DNA of 64,000 nt from Juglans regia (GCF_001411555.2 NC_049901.1:13741190-13805189), one strand, 5' to 3'. Positions 1-11,619 are shown, numbered from the stretch's first letter. Made by a program: numbers and translations. The notes: generated by a model not told the origin, from the letters alone.

Positions 1-1256
1 AGAGACGACTGTAGAACTCGTTAAGTTAAACCGCAAAATTGGGAATCCAATTGGAAGAGATTTTTCACCAAAATCCTAAATTTATCCCCAAATTATAGGG
101 ATATATCCCATATGGGGAATCCAATGGGATGCTCTTAGAAACATCCTTACAAATAATAATGTTATTATCACTATAATTATTTTGTTATTATAATATAATA
201 ATATAATATAATTAAATATTTTACTTATCAATTATCTCAATATGTTAATATCAAATAAAATTAATTGGTCTTATATAATTACATCATTTATTATATAATA
301 TACATAATAATTATCAATTTATAAAAATAAGAAATAAGATATCCAATTAAATTATTAATTTAATTAAAGTGAAATTTTTGTAGAAAAATGATTATAATTT
401 GCCAAATGTGATGCATATAGAGGCCGGATGGAAAGCACCAAACTTTTTGAGGCTCGTATGAATACATTATTTTTTTATATATATAAAATAATCATTTTTG
501 TAGTAATTAACTGTTCACTAATAAGTATTTTTTTATAATGCGAAACCTATGAGGAGTTAAAAGAAATCTGATGACTCTTTATTATTGGATTACAGTCATA
601 AGGTACACTGCACTTTGAAAAAAAGTAAGTAAATATAGAATTCACATAAAAAAATTAATTTTTTAATAATAAACTTTTCTTCTTTTTAAAAATAATACCC
701 TATACTTACACAACTTATAACTGTATCTGGCGAATGTCAACGTGTTTATATAAATAAATATATTATATTCAACTTTAGTATTGAAGTCTTTATTAGTCTT
801 TTTAATCTCTATGTATAGCTTATTTGTGTGCCTCTGGTTCAAATTGTTGTGCCTCTGGTTCAAATTGCACTTTTTTTTTTCTTTTTATTATTATTATAAT
901 TTTTTTTTTTTGCTTTTGTTTCAAAAAATTTTAAAACATGTTTAAACATTTTTAAAAATAAAAAAATATTAATATATTAATAATCATATTCTTAATCAAT
1001 AACAAAAAAAAATTAAAAAATTAAATACATCAACAGCTAAAATGAGAAAGATACTAGCCTTACTCATCTGCATGTTGACCTCATCGTGGACAAATTATAT
1101 GCGGCTAAGGCAATGGCACGTGGGCTAGCTTTCAATACATGAGGTCAAGACAACATGTGTTCGTACGTGGTTGGACATTAATTGTGATCTAATCTGACAC
1201 GGACCACGTCAAATATTCAAAGATTTTTAAGAGAATATATGAGTATTAATGTGTGG

Positions 1257-1443
1257 GTGGCTCTACAACCGCTCCCAGCTCTCGTTGGGAGCCACAGCTA
1301 GGCTTAAGATTTTTTTTTTAATGTTTTTTTATATATGTATTTTTTAATATTTAAAAAAAAATAAAAAATATTATAATATTATTAAAAAATATATCTTTAA
1401 TTATTAAGTAAAAATAAATAAAAAATTAGGAGCAGGGCTAGGG
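1257..1443. repeat. Truncated copy of GAGCCACCGCT-type MITE
   Basis: The left end (GGCTCTACAACCGCTCCCAG, then GTTGGGAGCCACAGCTAG) matches the terminal sequence of the elements at 7859-8240 and 9115-9511. It is followed by the same AT-rich interior with the 'cttaattattaagta' core. The right end is only a short remnant (GGAGCAGGGCTAGGG), so about half of the element is missing. Confidence 0.5.
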
Positions 1444-1479
1444 ATATATATCATTTCCGTTAATATTATATATTAAACT

Positions 1480-1600
1480 TTTATCATATTTTAATCACAT
1501 TAAATAATATATGGTACATTCATTATTATTATTAAATAATAAAAAAGTATATAATAAATAATTATTTAATAATAATAAATATAATATATATCTTACTTAA
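1480..1600. repeat. AT-rich hairpin repeat, copy 1 of 3
   Basis: A segment reading roughly 'tttaatcacattaaataatatatg...attattaaataataaaaaagta...aataattatttaataataataaat' recurs with few changes at about 6205-6370 and 11430-11570. The inner part is self-complementary. It is probably a small non-autonomous element, but I could not define its ends. Confidence 0.45.
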
Positions 1601-2268
1601 TATGGTGAAAGTGAAATGATCTATAATATGATATATAAATATATTCCATATTATTATCTAGAGATTCACACAGATTTATTTAGAATCATCTCTCACCTTT
1701 ATGTCTAAAATAATAATTGAGAACTTAAGACAATCCTAATTAATTATAAATCCTCGATCGTGATCTTACGTACGTACAGATCCATAAAACTATCTGTTAT
1801 GATTTCAAGTAATTAGACATTTAATTATAAGGAACATTACATATCTTTGAGAAGATATATTGGCAATAAACATATCGAAAATTCTAAATTTCCTTATTTT
1901 TATATAATTATAAGCTTTTTATAAATAACTCAATCGAAATAGCCTTTAATTAAATTACAATTATTAAATAGTTTGTGAATTTCAAACCATATAAATGAAT
2001 AAATAATATTTTATTTAATTATAGGCCGCTTGACTTAATTTTGTGGTGATGATCATCTTGATTTTATTTCTTATATACTTTGGACCAATTAAAGTGATCC
2101 TGCATGGTTTCCACTTCATCAGCCACGGTTTCATTTTTCTATGGGCAAGTCGATATATAGTTTTCGAATTGTGGACCGATGAACACGACCAAATTAATAT
2201 TATAATATTGTGACACATAAGAGTCTATTGTGGACCAAACGACTCTCAATGAATACAAAATTGAATTT

Positions 2269-2428
2269 ATGGCTACACAAAACTAGTTTTAGATCTGGTC
2301 CAAGACGAATTATTATAGGGGATTTAGTGAAATCATTAAATTCAGAATATGGTAAAGTAGCTCCCGATTGGGAAACTACTCCTTTGATGGGTATCACAAT
2401 GGCTCTATTTGCGATATTCTTATCTCAA
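2269..2428 (+). pseudogene. psbH: Nuclear plastid DNA insert carrying a psbH fragment
   Basis: The ATG at 2269 opens with the plastid psbH start (ATGGCTACACAA). After an approximately 8 bp deletion the frame continues as SGPRR...[15 protein letters not shown], then [17 protein letters not shown]. This is the N-terminal and membrane-entry part of the photosystem II 10 kDa phosphoprotein PsbH. The normal protein is about 73 residues; here similarity stops near 2428, inside the transmembrane helix. The deletion near 2281-2292 puts the ATG out of frame with the rest. The flanks do not look like the psbB operon, so this is a short NUPT and not functional. The plastid origin is clear from the protein match; the exact junctions are inferred. 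Confidence 0.85.
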
Positions 2429-2857
2429 TCTTAGTATATACGAGTTATTGAAAATAAAGAAGCAATAATCAACTTCTTGTTCTATATACATATATATATA
2501 ATTATTTTTAAATTTGAGTCATATGGTTTCTGCTATTGATGATTATAGTCATGATGCATGGGTTTGATATGATCTATCAACTAATTTCAGATTTTTTTAA
2601 AATAAATCATTGACATATTCGTTGAGACAGTCTATCGTAAGTGGCACAGATTAAATCTCACATTTTTAATTGAGATAGTATACCATTTATATATAATAAC
2701 GTCCAAATAAAGATTCAAATTCACATTTAGACCTATACTTTAAAAAAATTAATCAATAATACAATTAGAGATACAATTACAACCTGATCATGTCTATTCT
2801 TTTTCTTTTCTCTTTTTTAATTGTTTTTTCTTTTTTCTTTTTTTTATAAAAAAGGCA

Positions 2858-2860
<3 letters not shown>

Positions 2861-2896
<36 letters not shown>
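2861..2896. repeat. (TA)n microsatellite
   Basis: An uninterrupted run of alternating T and A follows a poly-pyrimidine stretch. It is likely length-variable and of no coding value. Confidence 0.85.
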
Positions 2897-2900
<4 letters not shown>

Positions 2901-3282
2901 TGGAGTGTTTGTAGATTAATTAATAAGGCCATGCATGCATCAAAATTCAAATGATCTTGGGACCCCACGAGATAACAAACATGATGATCATGAGGAGAAT
3001 TAGAAAGAAGATGGAAGACTAGTAGGACTTATATAAAGTTGGTTCATTTCACCATCTCATTTTCACACGATCGACGACCAAGACCCATAGAAAACAAATT
3101 AATAAACTTTCATCATGAATTCCAGTTTCCACTTTAATTGATCTACTACTGTTTCTCTTTCCCCGAAAGTTTCGTCCAAGTCAGCCGCAGATGCCTATAT
3201 CCTATCTGATTTCATGTCTCGTAACATCCGAAACATCCTCATATATAATTGGAGCACTTGATACTTATACTGTTATATATCT

Positions 3283-3283
<1 letters not shown>

Positions 3284-3330
<47 letters not shown>
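3284..3330. repeat. (TA)n microsatellite
   Basis: A run of more than 20 AT/TA dinucleotides, ending in TACACTAGCGG. Confidence 0.85.
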
Positions 3331-3332
<2 letters not shown>

Positions 3333-4604
3333 TAGCGGTTGGGCAATGTGTGAGGCACATTTGTCCGGTTGAAAAATAACTTATTTTGTAAAATATAAAT
3401 ATATTTTGCGATAAAAAAAAAAAAAAACGTAATCATAAGTAAAATAAGTAATATATAGATAATTTTTTATGAACTCAATTTCTGCACCTAACAAGTGAAA
3501 AGAGATGTGGAGAATTTTTGTGATAGTGATAGTACTTCACTGCATAAATCGAAGCAATCCAACCAAAAAAAAAAAAATGAGAAGTGGTAAAATGAAGTGT
3601 TGAATTTAAATCTTAAAAATTTTAATGTACCAGCAGCAGCCTCGTCCTTCAAAAAACAACACATGTAGACATCATATCCTTAGATATGATTTGGATCGAT
3701 GTATTAATAGTAGTGACATAGTTTGTGAATACTAATATATAAAATTATTTGGATTAAGATGTTTTATTTGATTTTAGAAAATGAGAGAAAAAAAGTTAAA
3801 ATAAAAATATTATAAAAGTTAAAATATTATAGGAATATAATTTTTTAATGTAGTTTTTGTTTTAAAATTTAAAAAATTTATATTTAAGAAAATTGTAATG
3901 ATTAGATTAACAAATTAAAAAATATTTTATATTTAAAAAATATTTTAAAAAATATATAAAAGTTTCTGAAAACCTAAGAATCTATTAATCTCTTCCTTGA
4001 ACTCAATAATTTTGTTGGGGAAGAGATAGATTGTCAATTCCCTCATGATCCAATGATGTTGTAAATTTTTTATTTTTTTAAAAATGTTTATGATGATTAA
4101 AAAAATGCATGAAAAAAAGAAAAGAAAAATAAAAAAATGAAATACACATTCATGACATATTTTCAAGTTACTTTTTTATTAATTGTACCAGTTCTCTTTA
4201 GTTAATTAAGAATATTATTATATTTAAATTATGTTAAAACTCTAATTATTTATATAGTTATACTTTTTAAAAAATATTTAACAAAATTTCATTATTTATT
4301 TAATGATGAAATATTAGTATTTTATAAATGGCTTGGTTATTTTGAAATTAGTGATACTTGTATAAAATCCTGTATGGCATAAGATTTTCTAATTGATAAA
4401 AAAAATCACGTTTGCCACATCTGTCAAATTGAAGAAAAAAATAAAGTGTAATTTCAAATATTAAAATAGTCTAATGTATAAGAATAAAATTATTATTTAT
4501 TTATGTTCATCATTTATTATGAAATTTAAATTATATTAAAAATTCAAATTAATTAAATAGTTTTTTTCTCTTAAAAATGTACAGTAAAATTTCATTATTT
4601 ATTT

Positions 4605-5235
4605 AATGATAAAAAATTAGTATTTTATAAATTAAAGTTGATTTTTAGTGTATGATATAATAAACAGTAATAGGATATGCGAAAAAAACATGCGAAGAAA
4701 AAAAATACAGCTTCTTTATTGATCATTTAAAACTTAAAAATCAATATTTTTTCCACTTTTTCTTTCTTCCTCTCTCTCATTCCCTACGCACGATTGCGGT
4801 ATTACGTCGCACATTGGCATTCACACGATCAAAAAAAAAAAACGGCTGATTTAGATTTACTGTTCACAATGAACAGTAATGAACAGTAACAGTTATAGGC
4901 GCTTTTAATGATAAAAAATTAGTATTTTATAAATTAAAATTGATTTTTAGTATATAATATAATAAACAGTAATAGGATATGCGAAAAAAAATGCAAAGAA
5001 AAAAAAACAGCTTCTTTATTGATCATTTAAAATTCAAAAATCAATATTTTTCTACTTTTTTTTTCTTCATCTTTCTCATTCCCTACGCACGATTGAGGTA
5101 TTACGTCGCACATTAGCATTCACACGGTCAAAAAAAAAAAGCGACTGATTTAGATTTACTGTTCACGATAAACAGTAATAAACAGTAACAGTTATAGGTA
5201 CTTTTAAGTAATAAACAGTAACAGTTATAGGCCGT
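4605..5235. repeat. Tandem duplication, about 302 bp unit, 2.1 copies
   Basis: The unit at 4605-4906 is repeated at 4907-5206 with about 90% identity by eye, including the marker strings CTACGCACGATTG, GGTATTACGTCGCACATT and GATTTAGATTTACTGTTCAC. A third, very short copy of the unit end (GTAATAAACAGTAACAGTTATAGG) follows at about 5207-5235. The end of each unit holds short inner repeats built on TGAACAGTAA or ATAAACAGTAA. No protein is encoded. A related diverged piece near 4270-4330 suggests an older, larger array. Confidence 0.85.
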
Positions 5236-7858
5236 CTTATGGGTGTCAAGTTTGAATGCGAGAGCGAGAGCAAGGGAGAGAATCTTAGATGGATGCATGG
5301 TTGATGGCTATATATATTAATTAGGCAGCATTCTAGTAGTAGTACTGTTGTCATGAGGTGAAGTTTCCGTGCTTTTTTCCAGCTTTAGTTCAAGTTCAAT
5401 ACTTTGAAAAATAGATATTTTACAAGGGACTGCATCTAGACATTATATATATATATATAAAAGAAAGTAGTACTTCTGAATAAGGTCAAGTATCCCATCA
5501 TACGACACATTTCCTTGCACTTTCACGTATGTATGTAGATAGCACTTCGATGATCTTCTCCTAATTAATAAAAAAGATGCATGGTGGACAGACGTACTGT
5601 CAATGGGTCGGTCTCAGAGGCTTAATTTCCTTGTTGCTGCTTCACTAATTGTCAACATATATATATATATATTAATTCAACCCTAGCTAGCTGATTAAGG
5701 TGATCGTTCAACTTTAAACTACTGTCCTACTTTCCCAAAACTTTAAATTTGTAGCTTTTATTGACTTGTGCACTAATTATTAATTTAATCGACCCTCCTA
5801 GCTGAGGATTAAGGAAATTAATGGTGACAGGTGCATGTGTGCAGGTCTAGTTGAGGCCCACAGGAGTCTTCCACCATCCAAAAAGTGAAAAAACAAAAAT
5901 AAAAAAAAAAAAAAAAAAATTCTATTCCTAAGCCTCATACACCACACATCATCTTTTTTATAATTTTTTTAATTTTATTCTCTTACTAAATGTGTGGTAT
6001 ATAGATTATGAGTAGAATAATTTAATTATTTTAAGAATAATAAAACAAAAAAAAACTTTAAAAAAATTTTAATGTGTGATGTATAAGTTTATGAATAGTA
6101 ATGTTCTGCTCGTATTCAGTATGTAGCACAATTAGCAACAATTAATCATGTTTTTAGTAGCATATCCGGAGGAGAACTTCTTTTTTGTATTTTGCATATG
6201 AGTAATATTATATATTACATTCTCATTCTATTTTAATCATATTAAATAATATATAATATATTTATCATTATTATTATTATTAAATGATAAAAAAATAAGT
6301 AATAAATAATTATTTAATAATAATAAATATATTATATTATATTTAATAAAATAATAATATAATATATAGAATTTTTTTTAAAAAAAAATCCTCCCCCACA
6401 CTCCTATCTATCTATCTGTGAGAGAGAGAGAGAGAGAAAGGGGCCGGATTGGATAAGAGTATTGGCAATGGACTAACCAAATGCAAATGCAAGTCTAAAC
6501 TTTAGCTAAATATGAGAAAAAGCCTCCACATTGGACTAGCCAATGATCCAAAGCTTAAGACTTGATGAATAGTAAATCTTAAGTCCTCTCCAAATATGGC
6601 TAGTTACTATTCACAATGGAAATCAATATTTAATTATTTAATCACTTTCCTCTCTCTTTGAATGGTAAAACATGCATGGCATGCACATTATTTCTATTGA
6701 TTGATAGAGTAGATACATTATTTCTACAAAGTATGAAGATTTAAAAAATATATAAATTGTATTTGCAAAAAAAAAAAATAATAATATTATATTATTATTT
6801 TAACTTTATAATGACTAGTCCAATGTGGACTCACCTAGTCAAAAATTGATATTATAACTAAAACTTAAGATTCTAAGTAAATTTTAGACTTGGCAATGGT
6901 CTAGAACATTGCCAATGCTCTAAGGAGTTGATCATCAAGTTGATTGGCTTGTTTCTAAAAGAGATAAGAAACGCCATAAATCGCTTTAAAGTACTGTATC
7001 GCTTTTAAGTGTGGCAATTGATCAAGTAAAGCTAATTCTGCATGCTTTTCCGGTCCCATTTAATTGAAAAATTAATAATAATTTAATTTTTAATTATATT
7101 ATTAATTTCATACTCTAGCTTTTAATTTATGGGCGGCCAAGTAAAGAGAGAATAAAGCCGTACACCGTCGTACAGCCTCTGTGTTAGCTGTAGCCTGTCT
7201 ACCCAACTGGCCAACTGGCTAGAATTAAGGACGTTGCTACGTCCACAGAAAATTTCTACCGAAATTTTCTACCGAACAGTTCAAACTCTTTTTTTATTTT
7301 TTTAACTTTTTCTTTCACCACTTTTTTAAAGTATTTAGATATTTTTTAAAAATAAAAAAAAATCATATATTCATTTAAAAAAATTTACTTAATCATTAAG
7401 TAAAAAAAAAATTTTTAAAAAAAATTAAAAAAATTTTCGGTAAAAGATTTAAAAATCTTTTGTAAGAATAGTATTTTCCTAGAATTAAAGCAGAAAGCTG
7501 TATATAATACAAGCTGTATATATTTTATATAATTTTATTTTTATATAAAATATAATAAATAATTTAATTTTTTTAAATTTTAAAATAATAATAACATTAA
7601 AAAATAATATTCTAATAATATTTTATTTAACTCATATAAAATTATTTCATATAATTTTACTATCTAAATATCACCTTACACTATACACTTATATTTAATT
7701 AATATATGATTTATTATTTTTATTTTTTTCTTTAAATACACATATTTAAGTGTATAGTATAAGATTTGGTATAGAATTTCTTTTATATATTTTATGTATG
7801 TATATCATGTGCATGCATCCGGGTTAAGGTCATGTTTTATATATATATGGAAAATGAT
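5236..7858. other. Intergenic, repeats only
   Basis: No supported gene. It contains a second AT-rich hairpin copy near 6205-6370 and a short GA run near 6418-6436. Near 6460-6920 there is a segment whose ends are inverse-related (GGCAATGGACTAACC and GGACTAGCCAATG versus TTGGCAATGGTCTAG and CATTGCCAATGCTC), which suggests a MITE of about 450 bp. Confidence 0.5.
6455..6920. repeat. Possible MITE with inverted ends (TTGGCAATGG...CCATTGCCAA type)
   Basis: The left end reads GAGTATTGGCAATGGACTA and the right end TTAGACTTGGCAATGGTCTAGAACATTGCCAATGCTC. The outermost bases are inverse complements (AGAGTATTGGCAATGG against CATTGCCAATGCTCT). Inner arms also pair: 'aaatttgcatttgg'-like and 'aagtctaa' motifs recur inverted. 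The interior is AT-rich and non-coding. The borders are by eye. Confidence 0.5.
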
Positions 7859-8240
7859 AGAGCCACCGCTTGTTGGGAGTCACCGCTGGTTTTATTATGT
7901 GTTTTTTTATGTATTTTTTTATAATTAATTTTATATATATGTTTTTAATAATTTTAAATATTAAAAAATAAATAAAAAAATTATAATATTATTCAAAAAT
8001 ACTTTCTTAATTATGAAGTAAAAAAAAATTATTTTTTATTTTACTTCGTGATTAAGGAATTATTTTTTAATAATTTTTTTACTTCATGATTAAGGAAGTA
8101 TTTTTTAATAATATTATAATTTTTTTAAAATAATTAAAATTATTAAAAACATCCATATAAAAATAATTGTAAAAAAAATACATAGAAAAATACATACTAG
8201 AGCCAGCGGTACCTTCCAGCGGGAGCCAGCAGTGGCTCTA
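7859..8240. repeat. MITE with GAGCCACCGCT / AGCAGTGGCTCT inverted ends
   Basis: The left end is AGAGCCACCGCT followed by GTTGGGAGTCACCGCTGG. The right end is CCAGCGG...CCAGCGGGAGCCAGCAGTGGCTCTAG. The ends are imperfect terminal inverted repeats of about 35 bp. The interior is almost pure A/T and contains an inverted pair around 'acttcgtgattaaggaa...acttcatgattaaggaagtatttttt'. There is no coding capacity. Similar copies are at 9115-9511 and, truncated, at about 1257, 8325 and 11280. Confidence 0.75.
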
Positions 8241-9114
8241 GCATTACTCTTTATATATATATATATTGATGGGAACACCTTCTTTGTCGTCCTAGTTTGA
8301 CTGCCTTTGTTGACTGGTTAAAAAAAAATTTTATTTAGTAATTAAAGAAATAATTTTAAATATATTTGTGTATAATTTTTATTTTTAAAAAATATTTTAA
8401 ATATATTAAAAAATATAAAAAAAAATACTTGGACAGTGTGCTTGTGGTAACGCTAGCGGCATAGTAGCCTTGCCCTATTTTGATATATAATTAGAATTAT
8501 GTTGCTAATTAAAACTGTATTTAAATATTAAATTGAATTGAATTAAGTTGAGAAAATAGTTAAAAATTAAAAATTAAAAAAATATATTATTAAATTATTA
8601 TTTTTTAATATTATTATTATTTTAAAATTTGACTCACCCGGGTGCTCGATCAATCTGACGTTTTAGGTCTTGTTGAAGCTGGCTAGAGCTGGTTTCATTG
8701 ACGTAGTACGTACGTAACTCAAGCGATTAATTTGTTTAATTGGGCTGGGCGGGGATATATAACAATTAAATTGAAATGAATTAAATATTAGAGTTCTGTT
8801 AAGGGATATTTAATTAAGAATAATTCTTTATACAAAATTAATGTTTAATATCAAATCATGATCAGTACATGATGATGATGATCCGATCCGAGGGACAATA
8901 TATAATTAAAGTGATTGTGTACCTAATTAGCTGTGTAGTCTCCAATGTTGTTAATTAAGGGGAGTCATTAATATTCAAAGTCAAATAGAAAAATCGAACC
9001 TAGCTTAAATAATTAATAAATATGATTGCAGGCAAGAACAAATTAAGAATATAATTACATGATGCACTCATGATCATGATATAATTAATTCTAAATTAAT
9101 TAAAGAAAAATACT
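8241..9114. other. Intergenic, no gene seen
   Basis: AT-rich. Apart from the degraded MITE near 8325-8470 and a half copy of the TTGGAT/GAGTTGAGAT MITE family near 8500-8640, I see nothing interpretable. Confidence 0.5.
8325..8470. repeat. Degraded relative of the GAGCCACCGCT-type MITE
   Basis: An AT-rich segment ending in GGTAACGCTAGCGGCATAGTAG resembles the right half and terminal GCTAGCGG-type sequence of the family. The left end is missing. Confidence 0.35.
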
Positions 9115-9511
9115 ATGTGTCCCGCTCCCAGCTCTTGCTGGGAGCTACCGCTTGCCTTAATGTGTATTTTTTTATATGTGTTTTTTAGTTCTTTTTTTAT
9201 ATAGATTTTGCTAATAATTTTAAATATTTTAAAAAAATAAAAAAAAATTCATAATATTATTAAAAAAATACTTTTTTAATCATGAAGTAAATAAAAAAAT
9301 AAATTTTTTATTTTACTTCGTGATTAAGAAAGTATTTTTTAATGATTTTTTTACTTTTTTATTAAAGAAGTATTTTTTAATAATTTTCTAAATTTATTTT
9401 ATTTTTTTAAATATTTAAAAATATTAAAAAAAATTTATAAAAAAATAACTCTAAAAAATACATAAAAAACTAGCGGTAACTCTCAACGGAAGCCACCAGC
9501 GGTAGCTCTAG
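9115..9511. repeat. MITE, second full copy of the GAGCCACCGCT family
   Basis: The left end is GTCCCGCTCCCAGCTCTTGCTGGGAGCTACCGCTTG and the right end is CTAGCGGTAACTCTCAACGGAAGCCACCAGCGGTAGCTCTAG. Both ends share the family's inverted 'GGGAGC(T/C)ACCGCT' motif. The interior again holds inverted 'catgaagtaaa / acttcgtgattaagaaagta' blocks. Its length of about 397 bp is close to the first full copy. Confidence 0.75.
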
Positions 9512-9656
9512 CAGTAATCTTAATGAGATGATCATCAGGGGTGCTGGCCCTGCATCGCCACTAATTAATTAGTAACCGGTTAGATTTTCTTAAATAGTTA
9601 GGTGCAACAATTAAAATGATTTTTTTTTTTTAATTTATAAGAGCTGGTGATGATGA

Positions 9657-9657
<1 letters not shown>

Positions 9658-9690
<33 letters not shown>
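9658..9690. repeat. (TA)n microsatellite
   Basis: A run of TA dinucleotides between GATGATGATCTA and TGCTAGGGC. Confidence 0.8.
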
Positions 9691-9691
<1 letters not shown>

Positions 9692-9879
9692 TAGGGCATG
9701 CAATCTCATCCAAATTAATCTTCTAATTATGAGCTACTACTTTATATGTTGAAGATCAAACTTAATTAATTTGATCATTCAGAACGTACGGGACATGATG
9801 ATCATCTCCACACACACACATATATATATATGTACCCTTGCTATTTGTTTATCATATATACTATAGAATATTAAAAACT

Positions 9880-10110
9880 AATTTAGATTCTAAAACTGTT
9901 TTAAAAAATTCAGGTGATAAGATTTTTCTAATCTAAAGTTATGCTTATAAGATTCAAATTTCAAAAGTGATTCATTGGAAAAATGTAATTAATCTTCCTA
10001 ATGAATGGTTATTGAAACATGAATACCGACCTACTAAGTTTGTTTTTTATGAGATTAATCTTGATTATATTCAATAATATCTTGATGGTACTATCAAAGA
10101 TAAGTTATAT
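9880..10110 (+). pseudogene. Retroelement- or pararetrovirus-like coding remnant (uncertain)
   Basis: On the plus strand, around 9940-10075, there is an open stretch of about 40 codons. It contains an 'INLPNEWLL' motif followed by a short Pro/Thr segment, then Tyr-Ile-Gln before a stop. The pattern recalls a conserved piece of plant virus-like retroelement polyproteins (caulimovirid-related). Composition is less biased than in the flanks. It is short and broken by stops. Family assignment is a weak inference. Confidence 0.25.
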
Positions 10111-10158
10111 ATATATATATATATCAACATCATGATTTCATATATAGTTTTAACCCAA

Positions 10159-10900
10159 TAAATACAAGCACATGGCGGGATTTCAGAAAGAAAAAAATCC
10201 AAATACCTCATTCTCTCTCATAAAAAATCAAAGGTTTCAGATCTGATTTTCGTCGGAGGGGGAGGAGGCCTCGGATTCCTTCTCTTCCTCCGTTCTATTC
10301 TTTCATTCTTCCTCCATTCACCCACATTGTCTATCAAGATTTATTTTGCTTAGCTTTATTTTACTTTCTTCAATATTGAAAAAGACAGATCTACAGTTTT
10401 TCGACAACTCCTGAGAGACACGTATAGCACAAGCAGATTCATAGATCGAAAATCGTTTAGAGGAAAGTGGTGATTTTGCAAAAATCATCGTGCATGGTCC
10501 TCATGCGCCACCCCTTCTAGAAGCTCTTCTCGATACACGCACCAGATCACTGGACTCACCACCATCATACTTTTTAGATATGACCTTTGTGGTTGAAAAG
10601 AGACAAGTGTGTTGCCTTCACGGGTCATCACAAATTTTGAATTCTACTAGAGTTGGTCCAAACTATAATCCATTCTTTTTCGCATTTATCTTACTATTTT
10701 CCTTTTTGGTTTCCTTATTATTAATTAAAAAAAAAAAGTTCGACTCTTGGATGTTTGTCTCTAGAGGTTGAGTTCTCTTTTTCTATGAAGGGTGAGATTG
10801 AGTCTCTGTTTAGGCAGAGAGTGTTGTCTCTTGAATGTTTGTCTGTAAATAGTATCAGAAATAGTGAAGACCAGACTAATCATAAAAGGAAATAATGTAT
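10159..10900 (+). other. Unassigned higher-complexity segment
   Basis: This stretch is distinctly less AT-rich than its surroundings, with purine/pyrimidine-rich leader-like DNA (GTCGGAGGGGGAGGAGGCC near 10251). An open frame of 93 codons at 10490-10771 starts with GTG and has no inner ATG near its start, so I do not call it a gene. I recognise no domain. It could be the 5' end of a retroelement or a degenerate transcribed gene. A TATA-like run (near 10105-10125) lies upstream. Confidence 0.35.
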
Positions 10901-11279
10901 TGGTAGAGCTCTAAATGCATTATTTTTGTTATGATGTCATGTTTGATATGGAGATATATCAGAATGTATTTGATCATGGATATAAGTTTCTCTGATGGGT
11001 AAATAATGACAGTTTCCCTAAAAAAAAACCCCAATAAATCAACAATAATTCTAATCAATTTTCAATTAATACTTTTGGAAAATTACAAACTCAAAAATAG
11101 TTATTAATTAACCTATTTATCTTAAAACTTTAATCATACAAGAAAAACAAATGTTAAAAGAGCGCGTGCACATACACGTGTGTATATATATATATCATAC
11201 CTTATTGTATGCCCTTTTTATTTATTTTTAATTAAGAGAAAGTTGTATTTAGATATTAAGTTGTGTTGTATTTAATAAT

Positions 11280-11421
11280 ATTATAGTTTTTATTTGATTT
11301 TTTAAAAATATTTAAAAATATTTAAAATATTTATATAAAAAAATTAAAAAAAAATACATATAAAAAAATACTAGAGTTCAGCGAGAGATCCCAACGGGAG
11401 CCCCTAGCGGGATATCTAGTA
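11280..11421. repeat. Partial GAGCCACCGCT-type MITE (right half)
   Basis: An AT-rich segment ends in CTAGAGTTCAGCGAGAGATCCCAACGGGAGCCCCTAGCGG, matching the right end of the elements at 7859-8240 and 9115-9511. The left end is absent. Confidence 0.5.
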
Positions 11422-11429
11422 TTTTCCTT

Positions 11430-11570
11430 TTGATTATATTAAATAGTATATGACATATTTATTATTATTAAATAATAAAAAAATATATAATAAATAATTA
11501 TTTAATAAGAATAAATATATTACTTAATGAGATAAAAATAAAATTATACTATAAATAAAATTTTACATAA
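11430..11570. repeat. AT-rich hairpin repeat, copy 3
   Basis: It shares 'gattatattaaatagtatatgacatatttattatta' and 'ataattatttaataagaataaatata' with the copies near 1480 and 6205. Its left end abuts the partial MITE. Confidence 0.45.
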
Positions 11571-11619
11571 ATAAGGTGGTCAAATTGTCCGTCAAGACTA
11601 ATTTTCAGACATTAAGATT

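Larger units (their letters stand above)
1..2268. other. AT-rich intergenic DNA, no gene seen
   Basis: No open frame here looks like a real protein. The stretch is AT-rich with poly-A/T runs. Near 600-690 there is an imperfect palindromic segment (CACTTTGAAAAAAAGT...) that recurs near 48040-48130. A truncated copy of the GAGCCACCGCT inverted-repeat family lies near 1257-1443, and a copy of an AT-rich hairpin element near 1480-1600. Confidence 0.6.
2435..4570. other. Intergenic, with TA microsatellites and an orphan TATA box
   Basis: No supported gene. There are (TA)n runs near 2861-2896 and 3284-3330. A good plant TATA motif (TATATAAAG near 3030-3038) is followed by a less AT-rich stretch up to about 3250 with no usable reading frame. 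A degenerate TTTGGATTAAGATG-type MITE lies near 3700-3960. A diverged partial copy of the downstream tandem unit (ATTTCATTATTTATTTAATG) lies near 4270-4330. Confidence 0.5.
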
